A stretch of DNA of 64,000 bases from Magnetospirillum sp. (GCA_024707145.1 JANQAI010000001.1:188501-252500); one strand, 5' to 3'; shown: positions 25,913 through 35,376, counted from the first letter of the stretch. Numbers and translations: made by a program. The notes: generated by a model from the sequence alone, not told the origin.

Positions 25913-26156
25913 TCACTGCGGATCGTACCACTCCGGCTCATCCATGCGGATGATGTCGCACAGGCGGTCGATGACGGCCAGGCGCAGCGGTTCCGTGGCG
26001 GGCAGGGTGCGTTTTTCCCCCACGGTCCAGCGCTTGGCCTCCGCCAGGCTCGGCGGTGGATGCGCCGGTTTCCAGGATCTCGGCCATCTTGAGGTCGTCA
26101 AGGCGGCCCATGATCTCTTCGACGGTCTGACGGGTCACGGGAGTGGTGGGCAGCAT
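25913..26156 (-). CDS. Small hypothetical protein, apparent frameshift
   Basis: The restored product has about 80 residues: MLPTTPVTRQTVEEIMGRLDD, then a helical middle, and C-terminal RLCDIIRMDEPEWYDPQ. The frame breaks at 26047-26048, where GAGCTGG is read as GAGCCTGG; taking out one C gives TAELAEAKRW. An AGGAG site precedes the ATG at 26156. I cannot name the family. Confidence 0.65.
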
Positions 26157-26308
26157 GGCGGAGGCTCCTGGGCTGGAGAACCGATGGGTGACCATGATAA
26201 CGCCGCAACGGCGGTGAAACCCCGCCATTGGGCGCGGGTCCGGGTTGCAAAGATGCCGGCTTTGTCGGACCCTGCCTGCCGACATGCCACCATGTAGGGA
26301 CGTTTGCC

Positions 26309-27283
26309 TTGTTCGACAATGACGGCGCCGATGTCTGGGTGCTCGCCGACGACCGCGCCGGCAATGTGGGCCAGTGCCTGGGCGTGGCCGAGGCGCTGGG
26401 GCGCCCCTTCACCGTCAAGGCGATCCGCTACGGCCGGCTGGCGCGGCTGCCCAACCTGCTGCGCGGCGCCTCGCTGGTGGGGCTCGCGGCGGAGTCGCGG
26501 GCGGGGCTGGTGGCCCCCTGGCCGCGCCTGGTCATCGCCGCCGGGCGGCGCACCGCCCCGGTGGCGCGTTGGCTCAAGCGGCAATGCGGCGCCAGGCTGG
26601 TACAGATCATGGACCCCGGTCCCGGCGGCCGCGACGAGTTCGACCTGATCGCCGTGCCCTCCCATGACGGCAAGGGGCTCGCGGGGGCCAACATCCTGTC
26701 CGTCATCGGCGCCCCTCACCGGGTCACCGCCGCCAAGCTGGCCGAGGCCGCCGAAATCTGGCGCCCGCGCTTCTCCCACTTGCCGCGCCCGTGGGTCGGG
26801 CTGATCGTCGGCGGCTCCACCAAGAGCCGCGAGTTCACCCCCGCCATGGCCCGCGGCCTGGGCGAGCGGGCCGGGGCCCTGGCCGCCTCGGCCGGCGGCT
26901 CGGTGCTGATCACCACCAGCCGGCGCACCGGGACCGAGGCCGAGGCCGCCCTGCTGGCGGCGCTGCCCGAACCGCGCCTCGTCCATTCCTGGCAGGCGGG
27001 CGGCGACAACCCCTATTTCGGCTTCCTCGCCCTGGCCGACGCCCTGGTGGTGACCGGCGATTCGGTGTCCATGGCGTGCGAGGCCTGCGCCGCGCCCGCG
27101 CCGGTCTACCTGTTCGCGCCCGCCGAGCTGGTGGTGCCCAAGCATGCCCGCCTGCATGCCGAACTTTATGCCCGTGGCCTGGCCAGGCCGCTGCCCGTGG
27201 GCGGTGGCCTGGAAAACTGGAACCATGCGCCACTCAACGCCGCCGCGGACATTGCCGCCGCCATCCGGGAGAAATGGGGATGA
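26309..27283 (+). CDS. ELM1-like protein (mitochondrial-fission-ELM1 family)
   Basis: This is a protein of about 324 residues with a two-domain, glycosyltransferase-B-like layout. It begins DVWVLADDRAGNVGQCLGVAEALG, has LIVGGSTKSREFT in the middle and ends with ALVVTGDSVSMACEACA and PVYLFAPAEL. In plants ELM1 recruits a dynamin to mitochondria; bacterial members are unexplained and may be glycosyltransferase relatives. I placed the start at TTG 26309, eight bases after AGGGA, since no ATG lies near; this is uncertain. It overlaps the protease gene (ATGA). Confidence 0.75.
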   Translation: MFDNDGADVWVLADDRAGNVGQCLGVAEALGRPFTVKAIRYGRLARLPNLLRGASLVGLAAESRAGLVAPWPRLVIAAGRRTAPVARWLKRQCGARLVQIMDPGPGGRDEFDLIAVPSHDGKGLAGANILSVIGAPHRVTAAKLAEAAEIWRPRFSHLPRPWVGLIVGGSTKSREFTPAMARGLGERAGALAASAGGSVLITTSRRTGTEAEAALLAALPEPRLVHSWQAGGDNPYFGFLALADALVVTGDSVSMACEACAAPAPVYLFAPAELVVPKHARLHAELYARGLARPLPVGGGLENWNHAPLNAAADIAAAIREKWG

Positions 27284-28116
27284 TTCGTCCACTGATCGGT
27301 GCGGCCCTGGCCGCGTTGCTGGCCGTGCCCGCCTGGGCCGGCGACCAGAGCCAGCGCCTGAACCGCGAACTGCACGGGCTCAAGGGCGGCGACGACCGCG
27401 TGGCGGTGAGCGCCAGCCAGTATCCGTGGAGCGCCATGGGCCGCCTGAACAACGGCCTGGGCGGCCATTGCAGCGGGGTGATGGTGGGGCCGCGCCTGCT
27501 GGCCACCGCCGCCCACTGCCTGTGGAACCAGCGCACCCGCCAGCAGATTCCGGTATCCAGCCTGACCTTCGTCGCCGGCTACGACCGTGGCGGCTATCTG
27601 AAGGCCGCCAAGGTGACGGCCATGCACCCGGCGCCGGGCTGGAACTACGCCACCAACCAGGGCGGGGCCGGCGGGCTGGCGGGCCGGGTGGACGACTGGG
27701 CGCTGCTGGAACTGGCCGAGCCTTTGGGCGACGAGGTGGGTTGGGTGCCGCTGGGGGGCGAGCCGCAACAGGGAGAGCGCATCACCGCCGCCGGCTACGG
27801 CAAGGACAAGGCCCACGTTCCCACCGCCCATCTGGGCTGTGCCGTGCTGGAGCGCCGGGGCGGGCTGTTCGTCAACGATTGCGATGCCGTGCAGGGCGAT
27901 TCCGGTGGCCCCGTGCTGGTCTGGCGCAACGGCCAGCCGCAGGTGGTGGCGCTCAACGTGGCGGTGCTGGTGAACGCCGCCGATCTGGGTGTCGCCCTGG
28001 GGGCCGGCGCCTTCAAGGCCGAGGCCGTCCGCCTGGGCGCCGCCGCCGCCGGCAAGGCCGGCAGCCTGAGCCAGCCGCTGGACGCGGTGATCAAGGCCAA
28101 GGCCGAGGGCAGGTGA
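27280..28116 (+). CDS. Exported trypsin-like serine protease
   Basis: The 278-residue product has a signal peptide (cleavage after AWA, residue 20) and an S1 protease domain. The catalytic residues are His79 in TAAHC, Asp139 in VDDWALLEL and Ser208 in GDSGGPV. Cysteines near His79 and Ser208 fit disulfides. It would act in the periplasm or outside the cell. Translation is coupled to the ELM1-like gene (ATG 27280 over its TGA), which is an unexpected partner. Confidence 0.88.
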   Translation: MIRPLIGAALAALLAVPAWAGDQSQRLNRELHGLKGGDDRVAVSASQYPWSAMGRLNNGLGGHCSGVMVGPRLLATAAHCLWNQRTRQQIPVSSLTFVAGYDRGGYLKAAKVTAMHPAPGWNYATNQGGAGGLAGRVDDWALLELAEPLGDEVGWVPLGGEPQQGERITAAGYGKDKAHVPTAHLGCAVLERRGGLFVNDCDAVQGDSGGPVLVWRNGQPQVVALNVAVLVNAADLGVALGAGAFKAEAVRLGAAAAGKAGSLSQPLDAVIKAKAEGR

Positions 28117-28136
28117 ATCCCCCGGCCCCACTGCCC

Positions 28137-28528
28137 TCAGTCGCGGTGGTAGCGGTATTCCTGGGTCTTGCCGCCATAGCCATAGGCGCTGGCGCGGGCA
28201 TCGATCACGTGGATGAACGAGGCCGGGTGCAGATTGCCCACCAGGCCGTCCAGGGCGGCATGGGCCTGGGCGATGAACTCGGCCTTCTCCTGCTTGGTAT
28301 TGGTTTCGTCGGTGATGCTGATGTCCAGGTGGAAGGCGTTCTTGCCCTGGGCCGCCAGGGACCGGCCGCCGATGAACCAGGAGCCGGGGGCACGTAGGTC
28401 ACCTGGATGGAGGTGACCTCGCGGCGCTTGCCCAGGATACGCTCCGACAACCCGCCGATGGCCTCGACGATGCCGGCGGTCAGGCCGGCCTGCTCCGCAC
28501 CGGAAATCTGCACGTTGATGTGGGGCAC
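28137..28528 (-). CDS. Tautomerase-family protein, apparent frameshift
   Basis: The restored product (about 130 residues) starts MPHINVQISG, so Pro1 after Met removal would be the catalytic base of the 4-oxalocrotonate tautomerase superfamily. It continues with SIQVTYVPPGSWFIGGRSL and AEFIAQAHAALDGLVG, which resembles the longer, MIF-like members. The frame breaks in the G5 run 28386-28390 (C5 on the coding strand, C6 expected). It is divergent from a LysR gene that may regulate it. Confidence 0.75.
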
Positions 28529-28597
28529 GGCATCCTCCTTCGCTGAGATGGTGCCGCCACTCTAGAAGCAGTCTTGCCATCGGAAAAGCGGGAAGAT

Positions 28598-28614
28598 ACG
28601 ATGGCTTGCATCGT
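28598..28614. promoter_or_regulatory. Candidate LysR operator in the tautomerase-LysR divergent region
   Basis: ACGATG and CATCGT, separated by GCTTG, form a perfect 6-5-6 palindrome 20 bases upstream of the LysR start at 28634. LysR proteins usually bind such sites in the shared divergent region. It covers the possible earlier ATG at 28601. Confidence 0.45.
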
Positions 28615-28633
28615 TTTATGCGATGGATATGCC

Positions 28634-29494
28634 ATGCGTGGTTTCGATGCGGTCCAGCTGAACACCTTCGTCGCCGTGGCCGAGGCCGGCAGTCTGACGG
28701 CGGGCGCCGGGCGGGTCTATCTGTCGCAATCCACCGTCAGCGAACAGATCCGCAAGCTGGAGGAGCAGGTGGGGTTGCCGCTGTTCACCCGCAGCAAGGC
28801 GGGCACGGCACTGACTCCGGCGGGCGAGATGCTGCTGGACTACGCACGCCGCATCCTCGCCCTGGGCGACGCCGCTTATCGCGATCTGCGCGGCCATGCC
28901 CTGGAAGGCGAGCTGCGGCTGGCCGTCACCGACTACTTCCGGCCCAGCGACATGGCCCGCATGCTGCGCCGCCTGAACGACAGCCATCCGCGGCTGCGCC
29001 TGCACGTCGCCATCCTCAAGAGCGCCGATGTGCTGCGGGCCGAGGAATTCGGCAGCCATGACGTGGGGGTGTACATGCGCATCGCCGAGCCCGATGCCGC
29101 CCCGGCGCCGGGCGACCTGATCCGCCGCGAGCGGCTGGTGTGGGTGACGGCGGCGGAGCGGCAGGCCGATTGGGCGCCGCCGGTACCGCTGGTGATCCTG
29201 CCCGCCTCCTGTTCGCTGCACCAGTACACGGTGGCGCAGCTTCAGCGCCGCCGGGTTCCCCATGTGGTCGCCCACATGGCGTCCGGCGTGGCCGGGGTGC
29301 AGCTGGCCCTGGCTGCCGGCCTGGGGGTGGCCTGTCTCAACGAATCGTCGGTGTGTCCGGGCCTGGTGCCGGTGGCGAAGGATCTGGGCCTGCCCGAGCT
29401 GCCGCCGGTGGAGTTCCGCCTGCTGCCTCCCCGGCCGGGCGAAGCCGCCTTCGTCAGCCGCGCCCGCGCTGTCCTGGCGGCCGAATTGGCTTAA
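28634..29494 (+). CDS. LysR-family transcriptional regulator
   Basis: This is a regulator of about 286 residues. The N-terminal winged helix-turn-helix reads FDAVQLNTFVAVAEAGSLTAGA, with the recognition helix LSQSTVSEQIRKLEEQV. The effector domain follows from about residue 90, with a GVACLNESSVCPGL segment in its second half. ATG 28634 is chosen because the upstream palindrome would otherwise be coding; ATG 28601 has a better ribosome site and remains possible. It probably controls the divergent tautomerase gene. Confidence 0.88.
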   Translation: MRGFDAVQLNTFVAVAEAGSLTAGAGRVYLSQSTVSEQIRKLEEQVGLPLFTRSKAGTALTPAGEMLLDYARRILALGDAAYRDLRGHALEGELRLAVTDYFRPSDMARMLRRLNDSHPRLRLHVAILKSADVLRAEEFGSHDVGVYMRIAEPDAAPAPGDLIRRERLVWVTAAERQADWAPPVPLVILPASCSLHQYTVAQLQRRRVPHVVAHMASGVAGVQLALAAGLGVACLNESSVCPGLVPVAKDLGLPELPPVEFRLLPPRPGEAAFVSRARAVLAAELA

Positions 29495-29503
29495 GGGGAG
29501 AGG

Positions 29504-30016
29504 CTACAGATTCGCCAGCGCCTGGGCGTGGAGTTGGGCGCTGGCTTCGTCGAAGCAGCAGAACACCACCTGGGTGAAGACGTCGTCGCCGGCCAGCGCC
29601 TCGGCCACGGTGGCGACGGCGATGGCGGCGGCGCGGTCGCGCGGGAAGCGGTAGGCGCCGGTGGAGATGGCGGGGAAGGCAATGGTGCGGGCAGGCAGGG
29701 CGCGCGCCAACGCCAGCGAGTTGCGGTAGCACGCCGCCAGCATGCCGTCGTCGTGCGGTGCGCCGGTCCACACCGGTCCCACGGTGTGGATGACCCATTT
29801 GGCGGGTAGCCGGTAGCCCAGGGTCACCTTGGCTTCGCCGGGCAGGCAGCCGCCCAGGCGGCGGCATTCGGCCAGCAGGTCCGGGCCGGCGGCCCGGTGG
29901 ATGGCGCCGTCCACGCCGCCGCCGCCCAGCAGCGAGGAATTGGCGGCATTGACGATGGCATCCACCGCCAGGGTGGTGATGTCGGCGTGGCGGACGATCA
30001 GGCGCGGGTCGGACAT
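29504..30016 (-). CDS. Macro-domain protein (O-acetyl-ADP-ribose deacetylase type)
   Basis: This is a macro domain alone, 170 residues. ADITTLAVDAIVNAANSSLLGGGGVDGAIH is divided as VDAIVNAANS (about 18-27) and GGGGVDGAIH, the ADP-ribose and catalytic loops of the YmdB/MacroD class; FPAISTGAYRFP is the second binding loop. Such proteins remove ADP-ribose marks or hydrolyse O-acetyl-ADP-ribose. It lies 14 bases after the VOC gene and probably shares its transcript with two paralogous genes of unknown function. Confidence 0.92.
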   Translation of the reverse strand: MSDPRLIVRHADITTLAVDAIVNAANSSLLGGGGVDGAIHRAAGPDLLAECRRLGGCLPGEAKVTLGYRLPAKWVIHTVGPVWTGAPHDDGMLAACYRNSLALARALPARTIAFPAISTGAYRFPRDRAAAIAVATVAEALAGDDVFTQVVFCCFDEASAQLHAQALANL

Positions 30017-30030
30017 GGCGGTCTTCTCCC

Positions 30031-30480
30031 TCAGCAGAAGGTCGGGGTGCCGCCGTATTCGGTCAGTTCGACGATGGCGCCGTCGGGGTCGCGCACATAG
30101 GCCATGCGCTTGCCCACCGGCACGATGTCGCGCGGGACCGCGATGATCAGCGGCGGTTCGGACAAGGTCGCCAGGCTGGCTTCCAGATTGTCCACCCGCA
30201 CGGCGAAGTGGCGCAAGCCCACGGTGGAGGGCAGGGCATTGGCCGCGATGGCGGTGCCGTCGGCATGCAGGAACTTCAGCAATTCGATGCGGCAGCCGCC
30301 GCCGGGGACGTCCAGGATGACGCAGCGGGCTCGCGCCCCGGCGATGCCGGTCAGTTCCTCGAACCACGGGCCGTCCAGGGTGCGGTCCAAGATCACCGAC
30401 AGGCCGAGCAAATGGGTATAGAAGGCGATGGAGCGCTCGGGGTCGCTCACCACCACGTTGATGTGGTCCAGCCCGGCCAT
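30031..30480 (-). CDS. VOC-family (glyoxalase-like) metalloprotein
   Basis: This is a 149-residue protein of the vicinal oxygen chelate superfamily: LDHINVVVSDPERSIAFYTHLLG at the start and GLRHFAVRVDNLEA and YVRDPDGAIVELTEYG in the second half. The metal ligands would be His5, Glu in IELLKF, His in LRHFAV and Glu in IVELTE. The actual reaction is unknown. Start overlaps the stop of the upstream paralog gene by one base (TGATG). Confidence 0.85.
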   Translation of the reverse strand: MAGLDHINVVVSDPERSIAFYTHLLGLSVILDRTLDGPWFEELTGIAGARARCVILDVPGGGCRIELLKFLHADGTAIAANALPSTVGLRHFAVRVDNLEASLATLSEPPLIIAVPRDIVPVGKRMAYVRDPDGAIVELTEYGGTPTFC

Positions 30481-31628
30481 CAGCGCGGCAGGTCGTTGTA
30501 GAACTGCACCAGCAGGGGGGCCTTGCGCTCGCGCTCGACGTCCGACCGTCCCAGGCTCTGGATCAGCAGCTTCAGGAACATGCGGTCCACCTTGGGCAGG
30601 TCGTAGAAGGCGCGGATGACCATCAGGTCGCCGGCATGCAGGTCCAGCTTGTCGACGGCCTTCAGCAGGGCGTCGCGGAAGGCGCCTTGGCGGGCCTGGT
30701 CGGACTTGGATTTGGGCGCGAATTCCTGCTGGTAGATCTGGGCGATCTGCTGCCACTGCTCGGCCAGGTCCTCGCCGTCATAGCGGATGATGCGCTGCAG
30801 CATGGGGATGTCGGTGAAATAGGGCGGGAGGTAGTCGTGCTTGGCCGCGTCCTCCTTGAACGCGTCCCACGGATTGTCCTCGGGGCGGATGGTGCCCTTG
30901 CCCTTGGCGGTGGCCCGCGCCGGGTCGAAGCCCTGCCAGCGCTGGTCCCAGTAATGCAGGATGGGGTTGTTGTCGCCGCCGGCCAGGATCATCGCCACCA
31001 GCCGCTCGGCGCTACCCTTTTCCTGCCAGTTGCGGCTGGCGGCCATTTCCTTGATGCGGCGGGCCGAGCGGATGGTCTTCAACACGTGCTCGCGCAGCAC
31101 ACGCTCGTAGACGGCGGCGAACGGGGGGGCCAGCACGAAGGGGCGCGGGATGTGCGGACGCGTGCCGGTGCAGGCCAGGGCGCCCAGCACCTTGCGGATA
31201 TGCCGCACGATGGTTTCATCGAACAGGGTGGCGAAGTCGCTGGCCTCGATGGGGGTCTCGTCGGCGGCCAGTTCTCCCATCACCGCCTCGGTGGTGGTTT
31301 CGGCGCTGGGCTGCAGGCCGGCCAGCATGGGCCGCGCCAAGTCGAACAGCATCCAGCGTTCCTGGTCGCGCACGCTGTCGTCGCCGGGTGGCAGCATGGC
31401 TTCGAACTGGTCCTGGCTGGCCGCCAGCACCGTGGTGGCGCCGCTCCGCTCCAGCGCCTTTTCCAGGATGACGCTGAAAATCAGGTCAAGCTGGCGCGCC
31501 GTGGCCCATTTCAGGGTCTCCGGATCGGTCAGCGTCATGCGGCGGACCATCAGGATGCGCGCCACGTCCAGCCTCTGGGTGACGGCCACCAGTTCCGCGA
31601 CCTTGGATTCGAACCCTTTGTTCTCCAT
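30480..31628 (-). CDS. Unknown protein, downstream member of a tandem paralog pair
   Basis: I do not recognise this family. The 382-residue soluble protein is clearly related along its whole length to the next gene upstream. Shared blocks are the N-terminal WATARQL...FSVILEKALER, the middle ILAGGDNNPILHYWDQRW, the DNPWDAFKEDAA block and the C-terminal LLIQSLGRSDVERERKAP. A signal peptide or membrane segment is absent. It is translationally coupled to a VOC gene and near a macro-domain gene, so a shared metabolic or repair role is possible but unproven. Confidence 0.75.
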   Translation of the reverse strand: MENKGFESKVAELVAVTQRLDVARILMVRRMTLTDPETLKWATARQLDLIFSVILEKALERSGATTVLAASQDQFEAMLPPGDDSVRDQERWMLFDLARPMLAGLQPSAETTTEAVMGELAADETPIEASDFATLFDETIVRHIRKVLGALACTGTRPHIPRPFVLAPPFAAVYERVLREHVLKTIRSARRIKEMAASRNWQEKGSAERLVAMILAGGDNNPILHYWDQRWQGFDPARATAKGKGTIRPEDNPWDAFKEDAAKHDYLPPYFTDIPMLQRIIRYDGEDLAEQWQQIAQIYQQEFAPKSKSDQARQGAFRDALLKAVDKLDLHAGDLMVIRAFYDLPKVDRMFLKLLIQSLGRSDVERERKAPLLVQFYNDLPR

Positions 31629-31733
31629 CTCGCCCTCGTCTCCGGCGCGGACATCGTCACGCCCGCACCGTCCTCCCTCTTATCTTCAGGGCATAGCAGC
31701 AGCCCCTGTGCGCTCGCAAGCCTTGGCTGCGGC

Positions 31734-33015
31734 TCAGCCGTTCATTTTATGCACAAAACTGAGAAGGTAGGGGGCGTTGCGCCGCCGCTCGGCGTCGGAG
31801 CGGCCGAAATTGTTGATCAGGCGGCGCAGGAAATGGCCGTCGATGCGGGGGAAGACGAAATAGGCCTTGATGGCGAACAACTCGCCCACATGGTCGGGCA
31901 GCTTGCTGGTCCACTTCATCAGACCGTCGCGGAAGGCGCCCTCGCGCGCCTGCTCCTGGCGGGCATTGGGGGTGAATTCCTGCTCGTACAACTGGCTGAT
32001 TTCGCGCCAGGCCTTGGCGAAGGACTCCGCCTCGTAGCGGATGAGGTCCTGCATGATGACCAGGTCGTCCTCGTCCGGCGGGTCGTAGTTGGAGCGGGTG
32101 GCGTCCTCGCGGAACAGCGGCCACGGATTGTCCTCGGGCTTGGACTTCCTGCCCTTGGGCTTGAACGCGGTCCAGCGGGCGTCCCAGTGGTGCAGCACGG
32201 GATTGTTGACCTCGCCCGACTGGATGATATCGATCAGCTTGGCGCCGCCCACCTCGGCCCAGTTGTAGTTGACGCCCAATTGCTGGATGTGGCGCGAGGT
32301 GCGCATGGCCGGCAGCACCATGCGGCGCAGAACGTCCTCGTAACAGGCGGCGAATTGCGGCGCCAGCAGGAAGGGCAGGCGCTCGGTGCGCTCGGTGGCG
32401 CGCACATGGAACAACCCCATCAGCTTGCGGGAGAAGCCGCACAGGGTATCGTCGAACAGGGTGGGGAAGTCGGTGAACGGCTTCTCGTCCACCAGCTCGC
32501 CGTCGGCGCCGCGCAGGCGGCCCGGCAGGATGACCCGCTCGTAATCGGGCCCCAGGCTGAGCGGCGAACAGGGGCGGCGGCTCCTTGATGGGATTGGCCT
32601 GGCGCGAGGTGCGGGCGGGCGCCTGGGCGGGGCCGATGGACAGCAGCTTTTCCAGCGCCGCCTCGTGCTCGGACATGGGGGATTGGGGATTGCCCAGCAT
32701 CTGCCCGGCAACCTCGCCCAGCACCTGCAGGTCCTCGGCCCGGGTGGCGGGGTTGCCCGGCGGCAGCAGGGGGGCGAAATCCTTGTCGCGCGCCTCGCGC
32801 AGGCGATCCAGGCCCATGCGTTCGATGGCTTTGGCGACGATGACGCTGAACACCACCTGCAACTGGCGTTCGGTGGCCCAGCGCCGGCTTTCCGGATCCG
32901 CCATGGTCAAGCGGCGCAGCAGCAGGATTTGCGGGATTTCCAGGTGCTTGGTGGCGGCGATCAGGTTGCCGACCTTGGCCTCGAACGTCTTGTTGTCCTG
33001 AGGATTGCTGCTCAT
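31734..33015 (-). CDS. Unknown protein, upstream member of a tandem paralog pair, apparent frameshift
   Basis: The restored product has about 426 residues. It matches the downstream gene in the N-terminal LRRLTMADPESRRWATERQL, the QSGEVNNPVLHHWDARW block, DNPWPLFREDA and the final LINNFGRSDAERRRNAP, but carries a longer central part. The frame breaks at 32555-32556, where CAGCTGG is read as CAGCCTGG; taking out one C gives FAAQLGPDYERVIL. No known domain is visible. The pair probably arose by tandem duplication and may be species- or family-specific. Confidence 0.72.
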
Positions 33016-33167
33016 CCCACCCTCGTCGGCCCGTCACGGGCGATTTCCGCCCGACGGATCGTTGACCCCCGGCCCGTCATGCTTTCTACGGACCGTTCCC
33101 GAACCCCAGGCGTAGCATGGGCCAGAGCCGGAAGCCGGTCAATCGGGCCGATCTCGTAGTGAGAAGT

Positions 33168-33902
33168 TTAGCGGACGGACACGATCTCGCCGTGGCGCTC
33201 GCAGCCGGGCTCGGCCAGGGCGACGAAGGTGTCGGTGATGTCCTCGGGCTGGGGCAGCTTGTCCTGGTCCTCGCCGGGAAAGGCGATGGCGCGCATGCGG
33301 GTGGCCACCGGGCCGGGATTGACCAGGTTGACGCGCAGCTTGGTGATGCGCTCCACCTCGGCCGCCCAGGTCAGCACCAGGGATTCCAGGGCGGCCTTGC
33401 CGGCGGCATAGACGCCCCAGAAGGGCTGGTTGCGGTGGGCCACGCTGGAGGTGACGAACATGGCGCGGCCGGAATCCGAGGTGCGCAGCAGCGGGTCCAG
33501 CGCCCGGATCAGGCGGTAGTTGGCGGTGACGTTGATGTCGAAGGCGGCCTGGAAATGCTTCTGGTCCACATGGCCGACGGGCGCCAGCCCGCCGCCGATG
33601 TCGCCGGCATTGCCCACCAGGATGTCCAGGCGGCCGAAGCGCTGGTACAACGCGGCGGCCATCTGGTCAATGTCGTCGAAGCGGCGCAGGTCGAGCGGCA
33701 CCAGGACGGCCTTGCCGTGGCTACCGGAGGCGGCGTTCTGGGCCGCGTCGGCGATCTCGTCGTCCAGTTCCTCCAGCGCGCCCTGGGTACGGGCGACGCA
33801 GATCACTTCGGCACCCTCGGCGGCGAAGCGCTTGGCGATCGCCCGGCCGATGCCGCGCGAGGCGCCGGTGACCAGGGCCACCCGGCCGGCCAGGCGGCCC
33901 AT
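33168..33902 (-). CDS. Short-chain dehydrogenase/reductase
   Basis: This is a classical SDR of about 244 residues: cofactor motif TGASRGIG (about 12-19), NAG and the catalytic Ser-Tyr-Lys in VTSSVAHRNQPFWGVYAAGKAA. The residue after the second strand is an arginine (ARTQG), which favours NADP. The end of purF overlaps the ATG at 33902 (TGATG), so it is the last gene of the radA-cvpA-purF unit. Substrate is unknown. Confidence 0.88.
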   Translation of the reverse strand: MGRLAGRVALVTGASRGIGRAIAKRFAAEGAEVICVARTQGALEELDDEIADAAQNAASGSHGKAVLVPLDLRRFDDIDQMAAALYQRFGRLDILVGNAGDIGGGLAPVGHVDQKHFQAAFDINVTANYRLIRALDPLLRTSDSGRAMFVTSSVAHRNQPFWGVYAAGKAALESLVLTWAAEVERITKLRVNLVNPGPVATRMRAIAFPGEDQDKLPQPEDITDTFVALAEPGCERHGEIVSVR

Positions 33903-35359
33903 CACGAGGCCTCTTCGGTCAGCAGCGACGTCTGCTTGTCCTTGCCGCCCTCCAGGTAGTCGGTGGGGGCCACCGGATAGTCGCCGGTGAAGCAGGCGTC
34001 GCAGAACTGGGGTGCATCGGGATTGCGCGCTTCCTCGCCCACCGCCTTGTACAGGCCGTCGATGGAGATGAAGGCCAGTGAGTCGACGCCGATCAGCTTG
34101 GCCATGCCCTCCACGTCGTAGCGCGCCGCCAGCAGCTTGTCGCGCTCGGGCGTGTCGATGCCGAAATAGCAGGGGAAGCTGGTGGGCGGCGACGAGATGC
34201 GCATGTGCACCTCGGTGGCGCCGGCCTGGCGCACCAGTTCGACGATCTTGCGGCTAGTGGTGCCGCGCACGATGGAATCGTCCACCAGCACCACTCGCTT
34301 GCCGGCGATGGAAGCGCGGTTGGGGTTATGCTTCATCTTGACGCCGGCATGGCGGGTACGGTCGGTCGGCTGGATGAAGGTGCGGCCCACATAGTGGTTG
34401 CGGATGATACCCAGCTCGAAGGGAATGCCGGCCTCGGTGGCATAGCCCAGCGCCGCCGGCACGCCGGAATCGGGCACCGGCACGATGACGTCGGCGGGGA
34501 CGCCGCTTTCCCGCGCCAGCTGGGCACCGATGCGCTTGCGCGCCTCGTACACGCTGGTGCCTTCCATGATGGAATCGGGACGGGCGAAGTAGATGTATTC
34601 GAAGATGCAGAAGCGGCGGCGGTTGTTGCCGAACGGCTTGAGCGAGCGGATGCCGGCGTCGTTCAGCACCACGATCTCGCCCGGTTCCACGTCGCGCACG
34701 AACTCGGCGCCGATGATGTCCAGCGCGCAGGTCTCCGAAGCCAGGATCCAGGCGCCGTTCAGGCGGCCGATGACCAGCGGGCGGATGCCCAGCGGGTCGC
34801 GCACGCCGACGACGCTGTCCTTGGTCAGACAGACCAGCGAATAGGCGCCCTCGATCTGGCGCAGGGCGTCGATCAGGCGGTCCTCGACGGTGGAATACAG
34901 GCTGATGGCCACCAGGTGGATGATCACCTCGGTGTCGGTGGTGGACTGGAACAGGCAGCCGCGCTTGACCAGCTGGCGGCGCAGTGCCGCCGCGTTGGTC
35001 AGGTTGCCGTTATGGGCCAGCGCCAGGCCGCCGAACTCCATCTCGGCGAACAGCGGCTGCACGTTGCGCAACAGGGTTTCGCCGGTGGTGGAATAGCGCA
35101 CGTGGCCGACCGCCTTGGTGCCCTTGAGCTTGCGGATGACCGCTTCCGACCCGAAGCAATCCTCGACGTGGCCGAGGTCGCGGTGGTTGTGGAAGTGTTC
35201 GCCGTCGAACGAAACGATGCCGGCCGCCTCCTGGCCGCGGTGCTGGAGCGCATGCAGGCCCAGCGCCACCAGGGCCGCCGATTCCGGATGGCCGTGAATG
35301 CCGAAGACGCCGCATTCCTCGCGCAGATGATCGTCGTCGAAGGGATTGGTGGTGAACAT
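33902..35359 (-). CDS. purF: Amidophosphoribosyltransferase
   Basis: PurF makes phosphoribosylamine from PRPP and glutamine, the first step of purine synthesis. With the ATG at 35359 the product has 485 residues and a 15-residue propeptide before the nucleophile Cys16 (REECGVFGI). The glutaminase part carries HVRYSTTG and AHNGNLTN; the transferase part has the PRPP loop VVLVDDSIVRGTT. The gene follows cvpA and is followed by an SDR with an overlapping stop and start. Confidence 0.96.
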   Translation of the reverse strand: MFTTNPFDDDHLREECGVFGIHGHPESAALVALGLHALQHRGQEAAGIVSFDGEHFHNHRDLGHVEDCFGSEAVIRKLKGTKAVGHVRYSTTGETLLRNVQPLFAEMEFGGLALAHNGNLTNAAALRRQLVKRGCLFQSTTDTEVIIHLVAISLYSTVEDRLIDALRQIEGAYSLVCLTKDSVVGVRDPLGIRPLVIGRLNGAWILASETCALDIIGAEFVRDVEPGEIVVLNDAGIRSLKPFGNNRRRFCIFEYIYFARPDSIMEGTSVYEARKRIGAQLARESGVPADVIVPVPDSGVPAALGYATEAGIPFELGIIRNHYVGRTFIQPTDRTRHAGVKMKHNPNRASIAGKRVVLVDDSIVRGTTSRKIVELVRQAGATEVHMRISSPPTSFPCYFGIDTPERDKLLAARYDVEGMAKLIGVDSLAFISIDGLYKAVGEEARNPDAPQFCDACFTGDYPVAPTDYLEGGKDKQTSLLTEEAS

Positions 35360-35376
35360 GGGGACCGCCACTCGCA

